A DNA stretch of 64,000 nucleotides from Cyanobium sp. ATX 6F1. GTDB taxonomy: Bacteria > Cyanobacteriota > Cyanobacteriia > PCC-6307 > Cyanobiaceae. The stretch covers positions 124,001 to 188,000 of the forward strand of contig NZ_JAGQCS010000006.1 in the NCBI RefSeq assembly GCF_024346315.1, given 5' to 3'. Position 1 is the first letter of the stretch. The number at the start of each line of letters is the position of its first letter. Shown one piece after another: positions 1-5,037 of this stretch. Below the pieces are notes generated by a model. That model was not told the DNA's origin and searched no databases. It saw nothing but the letters and a program-made list of their open reading frames with translations. A program made the position numbers and the translations under genes.

Positions 1-471
1 AGTATTAAAAGTCATCTCACTAAAGGCATAAAAATACGCAATGAACAAATTGAAGTATACAATAAAAAGGTCCTTGCAGGAGAAGTTAAGGATAAAAAGG
101 GCAAAGTGATCTCCGAGACCCTCCCACAAATTCCTCAAAGAGGTAGAGACGACTTATTAATGATGAATCCATTTTTTGAAAATCGGACAACATATCACAT
201 GGAACATATTAGACAGTGGTTTAATCGAGTTTTGTCTAAGTGTGAATTTGATCGAAGATATACTCTGTATTCGCTCCGTGCTACGCATATATCATTCGCA
301 CTTTTGGATGGTCAAAGAGTTGACCTCGTAGCGAAGAACTGCGGGACATCAATGACAATGATCCAGAAAACATATGATGGGCTTTCTAGTAGGTTCCACT
401 TTGAATCTCTTGGGCTTTTTCAGGAATCCGTATCTAGCCCCGCCAAGGCAGGTAAATTATTGCTTGACTAA
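1..471 (+). CDS. Tyrosine recombinase/phage integrase, C-terminal part (5' end off window)
   Basis: The frame is open from the left edge, so the gene begins outside the window; the GTG at 106 is probably internal. The visible 156 residues carry the C-terminal catalytic signature of tyrosine recombinases: LRATHIS supplies the Arg-x-x-His pair, and TMIQKTYDG holds the likely nucleophilic Tyr about 45 residues later. Such enzymes integrate and excise mobile elements at attachment sites, often tRNA genes. The gene is AT-rich compared with the backbone, and all its neighbours up to 12 kb are accessory. The attachment site is not visible here. A host XerC/D is unlikely given the divergent sequence and composition. 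Confidence 0.8.
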   Translation, partial: SIKSHLTKGIKIRNEQIEVYNKKVLAGEVKDKKGKVISETLPQIPQRGRDDLLMMNPFFENRTTYHMEHIRQWFNRVLSKCEFDRRYTLYSLRATHISFALLDGQRVDLVAKNCGTSMTMIQKTYDGLSSRFHFESLGLFQESVSSPAKAGKLLLD

Positions 472-608
472 TTACTTGCCTAGGACTGCCTGATAGGGCG
501 TTATACGGTCAGTTGCACTAGTGCCACTTCGCACAAGTATCTCTCCTTGAGATGTCACTGAGACTAATACTTGAGTTGGATTACTGTATCTATTCAGTGC
601 AATATGTC

Positions 609-785
609 CTAATCAGGTGGATCTTCAAACAGGGTGAAGGCGCTATTTATAACATCATAATCGTCATCATCTAGATCCTCTAGTTCAGCTAGTTCCATTG
701 CGTCATCGTAAGTTAATGGATAAAACGGATTAGGAGGAGGTCCATCAAGGGAAAACTCTTCATGCTGGAAATTGTGGTTATTCAT
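609..785 (-). CDS. Small acidic hypothetical protein (58 aa)
   Basis: The ATG at 785-783 opens a 58-codon frame ending in TAG. The product begins MNNHNFQHEEFSLDGPPPNP and then has a very acidic stretch (LAELEDLDDDDYDV, about residues 31-44). It has no membrane segment or cysteine. It is the last of three tiny minus-strand genes whose ends nearly touch (next upstream stop at 799), so co-transcription is likely. Strongly acidic small proteins in mobile elements are sometimes antirestriction or DNA-mimic proteins, but nothing specific supports that here and the family is not recognised. Confidence 0.5.
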   Translation of the reverse strand: MNNHNFQHEEFSLDGPPPNPFYPLTYDDAMELAELEDLDDDDYDVINSAFTLFEDPPD

Positions 786-798
786 AGTCCCAAAAGAT

Positions 799-927
799 TT
801 ATTTCTTGAGTTTGTCGTATTGGTCTTTGACGTAATCCTTTATATACTCATCTGGTTTTCTTCTATTCCTTTTTGCAATTTCTTCTAACATCAAGTATTC
901 AACCTGATTTAATTGTATTGTTTTCAT
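799..927 (-). CDS. Tiny basic/amphipathic protein (42 aa), possible DNA-binding or antitoxin-like
   Basis: The ATG at 927-925 overlaps the TGA of the upstream gene in an ATGA arrangement, a strong sign of translational coupling and the reason for choosing this start. The 42-residue product is dominated by a charged helix: it contains LEEIAKRNRRKPDEYIKDYV and ends in a Lys-rich tail. The pattern of a short strand-like N-terminus (MKTIQLNQ) followed by helices resembles minimal ribbon-helix-helix proteins, but this is inference. It belongs to the three-gene set at 609-1115 beside the recombinase. Confidence 0.5.
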   Translation of the reverse strand: MKTIQLNQVEYLMLEEIAKRNRRKPDEYIKDYVKDQYDKLKK

Positions 928-1115
928 TGAGTTATCCCTTCAGGCAATGGAACATTGCAAGTATTTAAATGATTACCTTCTTTTCTTATTAGGAACTTAA
1001 TCAGGTCAGATTTATTAAGCCTGTAGTGTGAGCATAGATTGTCCCGTATAGAACGTATGTAGCTCTCGTGTTGCTTATAGGACAACTGTTCCCTAATTGG
1101 TTTTGCTGAATTCAT
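924..1115 (-). CDS. Small hypothetical protein (63 aa), first gene of a three-gene mini-operon
   Basis: The ATG is at 1115-1113 and the TGA overlaps the next start by four bases. The product is basic in its first half and contains a likely helical block (SYIRSIRDNLCSHYRLNKSD) that could be a small HTH-like fold, since Tyr-Arg-Leu-Asn-Lys-Ser is the kind of turn/recognition sequence seen in such proteins. The family is not recognised. Its position, divergent from the zinc-finger gene at 1487 and near the recombinase, fits a regulatory or excision-accessory role, but that is only contextual. Confidence 0.5.
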   Translation of the reverse strand: MNSAKPIREQLSYKQHESYIRSIRDNLCSHYRLNKSDLIKFLIRKEGNHLNTCNVPLPEGITQ

Positions 1116-1249
1116 ATTGCATTCTTGTGTAGGCTATGACTATTTAGGCTTCATGAAAAGTATAGTATTCATTGCTTAGGCGTCTTAGACCACTAGATCA
1201 CGAGGAACTAAAGAATGCATAAGTATGTTTTAAAGCATATTATAATTAT

Positions 1250-1272
1250 CCCCTACGGGGATGCCTTCGGCA
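1250..1272. repeat. Two adjacent mini-hairpins
   Basis: CCCC-TAC-GGGG (1250-1260) is followed one base later by TGCC-TTC-GGCA (1262-1272). Each has a four-base stem and a three-base loop. They stand out because the flanking DNA is strongly AT-rich. No U-tract follows on either strand, so a standard terminator is unlikely. Confidence 0.4.
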
Positions 1273-1334
1273 GGTCTATTGTAGCAAGTAATATGTAACT
1301 TAAGGTTGCTTGGAGGAAGAGATCCATCATTGCA

Positions 1335-1401
1335 CTGCGTAGCTATTTAGACATCTGCAATCTTTAAGATAAAGGATGCCTGAACAAGCTGCGTAGTTAT
1401 T
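1335..1401. repeat. Imperfect 13-base direct repeat (two copies)
   Basis: CTGCGTAGCTATT at 1335-1347 recurs as CTGCGTAGTTATT at 1389-1401, one mismatch, copy starts 54 bases apart. It lies in the gene-free stretch upstream of the zinc-finger gene. It could be a protein-binding iteron or chance. Confidence 0.35.
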
Positions 1402-1486
1402 ATACACACAATGCTTATATCTGTCAACTTGACGGATGATTTGAATGGCATTAGTCTAGATGTGTTGTAATAAATACATATAAAAT

Positions 1487-1906
1487 ATGGAATCTCCTAT
1501 TGATCAAAGATACCGATTACTGCTGTTGTATCATTATCTGGATGATGCTGCAGAAAAGATTGTTAGACATAAGTGGATTTTTAGGTGTCCTCACTGTGCT
1601 CCCATAGCACCTACAGAAGGTAAGAGAACACATCGCAAAGGAGCACTATTTTGGAATTCAGCTAGCAACTCCTGGATCTTCTCCTGTGCGAGGAAGGGCA
1701 GTCCATTCTGTCGGGACAACATGGGCTTTCCTCGTTTTATCAGTTCCTTGAATCGAGACCTTGGAGACGCGTATGTTAGAGAGCGTTGGACTTCACGAAC
1801 TACCGGTAAAGGACATAATTGTCCAAACCCTAAAAGGTATCCCCTAAATAGTAATAGGATACCTGGTTCATCGAATGAAAACAAAGAAGCAAAGGATTAC
1901 CTTTAA
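1487..1906 (+). CDS. Stand-alone phage-primase-like zinc-binding domain protein (139 aa)
   Basis: The protein has a C-x2-C pair at residues 34-37 (IFRCPHC) and a second Cys pair near residues 67 and 75. Between them is an Arg/Lys-rich loop and a KGALFWNSASNSWIFSC strand pair. Right after comes FPRFISSLNRDLGDAYVRER (81-100). This order (FRCPxC, basic loop, aromatic strands, xxC, then a helix ending in a Tyr-x-x-Glu-Arg-like motif) matches the N-terminal zinc finger of phage DnaG/gp61-type primases, which reads template DNA. There is no TOPRIM catalytic domain here, so the gene is either a stand-alone finger or a remnant. Its 3' end overlaps the next gene by 32 bases. Confidence 0.55.
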   Translation: MESPIDQRYRLLLLYHYLDDAAEKIVRHKWIFRCPHCAPIAPTEGKRTHRKGALFWNSASNSWIFSCARKGSPFCRDNMGFPRFISSLNRDLGDAYVRERWTSRTTGKGHNCPNPKRYPLNSNRIPGSSNENKEAKDYL

Positions 1907-2228
1907 GGATTTCTTGCAGAGAGTAAAATCCTTTATTGATGTTAGCGATAAGCGTCTAGGAGAATCAACCTTCTACATCTTTCGCACAGACACTCATGCT
2001 GTGCTTGCTCGAAACATCGAGGGCTATGAGACTGCGAAGGCAAAGGCAAACGCTTTAAGAAAGTCTCACCGGTTAAAGTGGTCCCAGGTAAGCTTCAAGT
2101 CTGAAGGAAAAGGGAGTAACACTACTAGTCGAAATAGGATTGATGTTGCCCCTAACTACAATCATTCCAAGAGAACTCACTTTAAGGGTGGGTATGATAA
2201 AAGTGGGAATTATTATGATATTGACTAA
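1875..2228 (+). CDS. Basic hypothetical protein (117 aa) overlapping the zinc-finger gene
   Basis: The ATG at 1875 lies inside the end of the upstream gene, so the two overlap by 32 bases in different frames, and coupling is likely. The product is rich in Lys and Arg, starts MKTKKQRITFKDFLQRVK, and ends with a Gly/Tyr-rich tail (GGYDKSGNYYDID). The charge suggests nucleic-acid contact. The middle (DTHAVLARNIEGYETAKAKA) resembles small phage-derived proteins that carry a strand-helix unit, but no family is recognised. It shares the AT-rich composition of the mobile segment. Confidence 0.5.
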   Translation: MKTKKQRITFKDFLQRVKSFIDVSDKRLGESTFYIFRTDTHAVLARNIEGYETAKAKANALRKSHRLKWSQVSFKSEGKGSNTTSRNRIDVAPNYNHSKRTHFKGGYDKSGNYYDID

Positions 2229-2259
2229 TATAGTTAAAAGCTAATAAATTTTGGTTGTG

Positions 2260-2757
2260 CTAATCTGGAAACTTGAATCTTATTCCTTTTTCGTTTTCGC
2301 TGATAATTACATTTGTCCCAAAGCTGCCATCGACTTTTCTGTAGTCAATGAACAAATATTTAAAAAATTCGCATGATATCTGACGATCAGTCAGAACTAT
2401 AGGTTTTGTTAGTACACCCTTAGTAGACGTGAAGGTCGAGTTGATTGCCACTGGCAGATCTTCGTATGTGTTTCTAGTGATTTTACCTGTCGACGAAATT
2501 GCGACATAAGTCAAGTTGGAGTTATAGTGAGTTATGTAAGTTGTTATCTTTTTGCCATTTTGTGATTTGACTAATACAAGATCCCTTATAAACTCACCGT
2601 TGTTTTCGCTGGCTTTGCTAAAAGAGGCTTTCATCCCTTTCGTGGCGAGCTCATCACAGTCTTTGCTTACAGATTCTGGCAGAAAGGAACAGCTCGAAAT
2701 TAATGACAGTGTTATTATTGACGCCATCACACGGATTTCTGTATGTACTTTACTCAT
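2260..2757 (-). CDS. Putative lipoprotein (165 aa)
   Basis: The N-terminus has a short basic stretch, a hydrophobic core (ASIITLSLIS) and a lipobox LISSC with the modifiable Cys at residue 23. This predicts cleavage by signal peptidase II and membrane anchoring. A second possible start, Met11, gives a more usual 12-residue signal peptide. The mature part is about 140 residues, mixed polar, with beta-rich character. No catalytic motif is visible and the family is not recognised. It sits alone on the minus strand at the edge of the AT-rich segment, a place where lipoproteins in mobile elements sometimes act in exclusion or surface change (inference). Confidence 0.6.
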   Translation of the reverse strand: MSKVHTEIRVMASIITLSLISSCSFLPESVSKDCDELATKGMKASFSKASENNGEFIRDLVLVKSQNGKKITTYITHYNSNLTYVAISSTGKITRNTYEDLPVAINSTFTSTKGVLTKPIVLTDRQISCEFFKYLFIDYRKVDGSFGTNVIISENEKGIRFKFPD

Positions 2758-2863
2758 TTAGGCTGCTAGATGCAGGGTACCTGCTAGTTTATCACATTCA
2801 TAATTGTTCTCTGATACCTATTTATTGCCAGCGGGAACTTATTTTTTATTGTCTCTGCATTGC

Positions 2864-3280
2864 CTACCCCCAAAGATCCAACCCAAGTCCCGCCAATGCA
2901 GCTGCCCTTCTCAGGCATGAGGATGCGGCAACCTCAGCAGCAGGTGCCTGGGACTTCGACTCCAGCGGTTCCGATGCAACTGCTGAGTAGTGAAGCAGGT
3001 CTCCATCAGCAGTAGGGATTGTCAAACGACCCGTCACGACAACCGCACCACCAACCTCTTGCACCGATTGCACTTCCCAGCACCAACCAGGAGCACGGTG
3101 ATGAAGGTGACGAGCAATGGTGTTCCAGGGGCAGTAGGTGAGAGTGACCGTTCCCTGCTTCCTGCTCTTCAGGTGCCGGGGGTCAATGGGTCGTGAGAGA
3201 TCGGCAAGGGTTTCGGCAGTGGGTCGAAGAGCAAACTTAGGAGTCGTTGCCTGAGTGCCGTTGCTGGCAGTTTGAAGCAT
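2864..3280 (-). CDS. Rad52-like single-strand annealing protein (138 aa)
   Basis: The product follows the Rad52/Sak layout: LSRPIDPRHLKSRKQG near the start, a CPWNTIARHLHHRAPGWCWE strand-helix unit in the middle, and the diagnostic helix SCLRRAAALAGLGLDLW at the C-terminus (the ALKRAARxFGLGLYL-type motif). Rad52-family proteins of phages anneal complementary single strands during recombination and replication. At 138 residues only the conserved annealing core is present, as in small phage versions. The ATG is 31 bases from a near-consensus promoter (3311-3340), so it can be expressed independently of the genes upstream. Its 3' end coincides with the drop to AT-rich DNA. Confidence 0.65.
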   Translation of the reverse strand: MLQTASNGTQATTPKFALRPTAETLADLSRPIDPRHLKSRKQGTVTLTYCPWNTIARHLHHRAPGWCWEVQSVQEVGGAVVVTGRLTIPTADGDLLHYSAVASEPLESKSQAPAAEVAASSCLRRAAALAGLGLDLWG

Positions 3281-3310
3281 GGTGCTGAATCTCTGTGGAT
3301 TACTTACGTG

Positions 3311-3340
3311 ATTCTAGTGCATGATGCTAGAGAATGTCAA
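3311..3340 (-). promoter_or_regulatory. Near-consensus promoter of the Rad52-like gene
   Basis: On the minus strand TTGACA (3340-3335) is followed after 18 bases by TAGAAT (3316-3311). The -35 matches the sigma-70 consensus fully and the -10 in five of six positions. It starts immediately after the stop of the upstream gene and drives the Rad52-like gene starting at 3280. Confidence 0.65.
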
Positions 3341-3727
3341 TCAGGCGCTCTCTTGTGTGAGGCAGAGATAGGTGCTCACCATCGGTTTTGCCTGCCCTTG
3401 TCTTTGTGCCTGCTGCTGAAGACCCTTGATGGCATCACGAATCTCAGCGGCATAGTCCCAACTCGTTCGGGAGCGTGATTTGAGCATCCATCCACCAGGG
3501 GCACGAACACCAAAGCGGAGTTCAGCATCTGAGAAGATCTCCAGCAACTCGGCATCAATGAATTGCTTCTCCTGCTCCAGGTGTTTCAGGGTTTCTGAAA
3601 TCTCCACTCTCCTGCCAACCATTTGATCCACGCTGAGATCCGCAAGATGCGGGAATGGATCTGCTCCTACGGGGGGCAGGGTCTTCAGTAGGTGCTCCAA
3701 GGCACCAGGAGGTAAAGGAGGGGTCAT
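3341..3727 (-). CDS. Hypothetical protein (128 aa) coupled to a ribbon-helix-helix-like gene
   Basis: The ATG at 3727-3725 overlaps the TGA of the upstream gene (ATGA), which fixes this start; a longer frame to 3775 would run inside the neighbour. The product has a proline-rich N-terminus, then a long charged helix (VEISETLKHLEQEKQFIDAE, about residues 40-60). It ends with FGVRAPGGWMLKSRSRTSWD and a Gln-rich helix. The coiled-coil look suggests an oligomer or partner binding. No family is recognised. It sits just before the Rad52-like gene, so a role in the same recombination module is plausible. Confidence 0.55.
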   Translation of the reverse strand: MTPPLPPGALEHLLKTLPPVGADPFPHLADLSVDQMVGRRVEISETLKHLEQEKQFIDAELLEIFSDAELRFGVRAPGGWMLKSRSRTSWDYAAEIRDAIKGLQQQAQRQGQAKPMVSTYLCLTQESA

Positions 3728-3921
3728 TTTTTGCCGTAGATAGCGCCCTCTTCCACCAATCTGGCGTAGTGGCACTCAATGGCACTCTCCACGATGGATG
3801 CAAGGGTTGTGGGTTGATTGGTGCGTTGACGGAATTCCTGTATCGCTGATACCAGTTCCATCGTCTCTTCGCTCAGTCGAATGCCGAACTGCTTGGGGGC
3901 GTCTGGATGCTCGTTTGCCAT
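3724..3921 (-). CDS. Small ribbon-helix-helix-like protein (65 aa)
   Basis: ATG at 3921-3919, TGA overlapping the next start. The sequence QFGIRLSEETMELVSAIQEF gives a short strand followed by a helix beginning Ser-Glu-Glu, as in CopG/Arc-type proteins. A second helix (TLASIVESAIECHYARLVEE) follows, typical of the RHH second helix. Such dimers bind DNA operators and often act as antitoxins or copy/transfer regulators. Coupling to the 128-residue partner raises the possibility of a two-gene regulatory or toxin-antitoxin unit, but the partner has no recognised toxin motif. Confidence 0.6.
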   Translation of the reverse strand: MANEHPDAPKQFGIRLSEETMELVSAIQEFRQRTNQPTTLASIVESAIECHYARLVEEGAIYGKK

Positions 3922-3988
3922 TTCTGCTGGTTTTGGGTTGTAGGAGTTTGACAGCTGACACCGCCAACACCAGCAGGAATCCAAGAAT

Positions 3989-4204
3989 TCATCGTGATGG
4001 CACCAGGGCGTGTTCTTCAGCGGCGTTGAATGACTGCTCCATGGTCTGATGACTGGAGAGGGTTCTGGTTTCCCAGCACATCTCCTCGACCTGAGTGCGA
4101 CGGCAAAGGTCAAAGGTGCCGGTGAAGCGGGAGAACCGGATGGAGAGACCCTCCCGATCGGGGCAGGTGAAATGCCAGGAGAAGGGTGTGATTTGCTGGA
4201 GCAC
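3989..4204 (-). CDS. Small hypothetical protein (71 aa) with duplicated promoter/leader
   Basis: The frame begins with GTG at 4204-4202 and ends at 3989. On protein features alone it would be doubtful: 71 residues, mixed charge, two Cys in the first half (one in HFTCPDREG) and one later. The supporting evidence is the leader: a 16-base element carrying AGAGG at a proper distance before the GTG is identical to the element before the ATG of the gene at 4329, and both share a 15-base extended -10 region. Function unknown. Confidence 0.45.
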   Translation of the reverse strand: MLQQITPFSWHFTCPDREGLSIRFSRFTGTFDLCRRTQVEEMCWETRTLSSHQTMEQSFNAAEEHALVPSR

Positions 4205-4208
4205 TGGG

Positions 4209-4291
4209 AACCTCTATGGGTTTCGTTGAAATGGGTTGAGAGGGGCGGGTTTCTGTGAACCTCTTGCCCGTCGACGCAATAACTATAGCAT
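4209..4291 (-). promoter_or_regulatory. Promoter/leader, copy 1 (extended -10 plus shared ribosome-binding leader)
   Basis: On the minus strand TGCTATAGT is an extended -10 (TATAGT at 4287-4282) within the 15-base block 4277-4291. Then, 52 bases downstream, comes a 16-base leader (4224-4209) with AGAGG just before the GTG start at 4204. Both blocks recur exactly at 4668-4705. Confidence 0.6.
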
Positions 4292-4328
4292 AAAAAGCTG
4301 GTTTCCTGTTGCCTTGTGCTCTTTTGGG

Positions 4329-4661
4329 TCAGAATGGTGCTGGTTGAGCGGACGCCACCTCCACGGCAAGAGCATCCAGAATCTGCTCCTCCACTGACCG
4401 GCATGGATTGCTTAACTCACTGAAGCGAACATCGAGCACCTGAACGAACAGGGAGGCGAATTCACTGCTGACGGTGCTGGCGAGTAGGTCAGCGGCAAAT
4501 GCCCAGTGCTCCAACATCAGCGCCTTGCTGAGTTGTCCATCGGCAGCGGCATCAGTGGATTCTTGTTCCCACAGGCAGCAGTGGTTTTGGATGGCGGCGA
4601 CAATCACGCCCTGGGCGGCATTCAGGGTCGCCAGGTCAATCGTGGAAAGGTCGGAAGGCAT
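4329..4661 (-). CDS. Hypothetical protein (110 aa) with duplicated promoter/leader
   Basis: The ATG at 4661-4659 is chosen because a 16-base leader with AGAGG sits just upstream; the frame could be extended to 4829 but would then cross the promoter. The product is acidic and mostly helical: STIDLATLNAAQGVIVAAIQ, then LMLEHWAFAADLLASTVSSE, and a final helix VEEQILDALAVEVASAQPAP. No catalytic or metal-binding motif is seen. It is divergent from the HTH gene at 4773, whose product might regulate it. Confidence 0.5.
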   Translation of the reverse strand: MPSDLSTIDLATLNAAQGVIVAAIQNHCCLWEQESTDAAADGQLSKALMLEHWAFAADLLASTVSSEFASLFVQVLDVRFSELSNPCRSVEEQILDALAVEVASAQPAPF

Positions 4662-4667
4662 GGTCTG

Positions 4668-4705
4668 AACCTCTATGGGTTTCTTTGACACAATAACTAT
4701 AGCAT
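4668..4705 (-). promoter_or_regulatory. Promoter/leader, copy 2 (extended -10 plus shared leader)
   Basis: The 15-base block 4691-4705 contains TGCTATAGT on the minus strand (TATAGT at 4701-4696). After seven bases comes the 16-base leader 4683-4668 with AGAGG, then the ATG at 4661. Both blocks are identical to copy 1 at 4209-4291, but here they are close together, so the start of the transcript would lie within or next to the leader. No good -35 is visible, as expected for extended -10 promoters. Confidence 0.6.
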
Positions 4706-4772
4706 GTGATGCTGGTTCCTGGTGACTACTTGCTCGTTTGCTGTCGCTTGGTGCTTGAGGTATGGTGTCTTC

Positions 4773-5024
4773 ATGGCAAAGCAAGTTCGTCTGACCCTCG
4801 CCAAGGCAATCGCCAAGGCAAATCTGCATCGTGCAGAGTCAGGGGAGAAACCCTGGACGATGAACTCCCTGGCGGTTGCTGCTGGTGTTGCGGCAACCAC
4901 CATTACCCGCTTGGCGCGGTCCGATGACAAGGCAGCATCAGCACTCTCTCTGGATCTGGCGGGTAAGGTGGTGACGGTGCTGGATTGTGGGATTGAAGAT
5001 TTGTTGGAGGTTGTTGAGTCGTAG
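4773..5024 (+). CDS. Helix-turn-helix regulator (83 aa), XRE/Cro-like
   Basis: The start at 4773 (MAKQVRLTLAKAIAKAN) is preferred over an in-frame ATG at 4722, which overlaps the divergent promoter. The segment MNSLAVAAGVAATTITRLAR (about residues 30-49) is a typical HTH: a helix, a Gly turn, and a recognition helix with Thr-Thr-Ile-Thr-Arg. The tail ending in Asp-Cys-Gly-Ile-Glu-Asp-Leu-Leu is also usual for Cro/C1-type proteins. It ends 13 bases from the hsdR stop, convergent with the type I RM operon, and is divergent from the gene at 4329. It could act as a controller of the RM island or of the duplicated promoters (inference). Confidence 0.65.
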   Translation: MAKQVRLTLAKAIAKANLHRAESGEKPWTMNSLAVAAGVAATTITRLARSDDKAASALSLDLAGKVVTVLDCGIEDLLEVVES

Positions 5025-5037
5025 TGTTCAGTCAGAA

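Larger units (their letters stand above)
1116..1486. other. AT-rich intergenic stretch with hairpins and a direct repeat, no gene found
   Basis: No convincing coding frame lies between the divergent small-gene operon and the zinc-finger gene. The stretch contains two back-to-back short hairpins (1250-1260 and 1262-1272), a 13-base direct repeat with one mismatch (1335-1347 and 1389-1401), and AT-rich runs close to 1480 that could serve as a promoter for the gene at 1487. Promoters for both divergent transcripts must lie here. A small RNA is possible but not shown. Confidence 0.4.
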
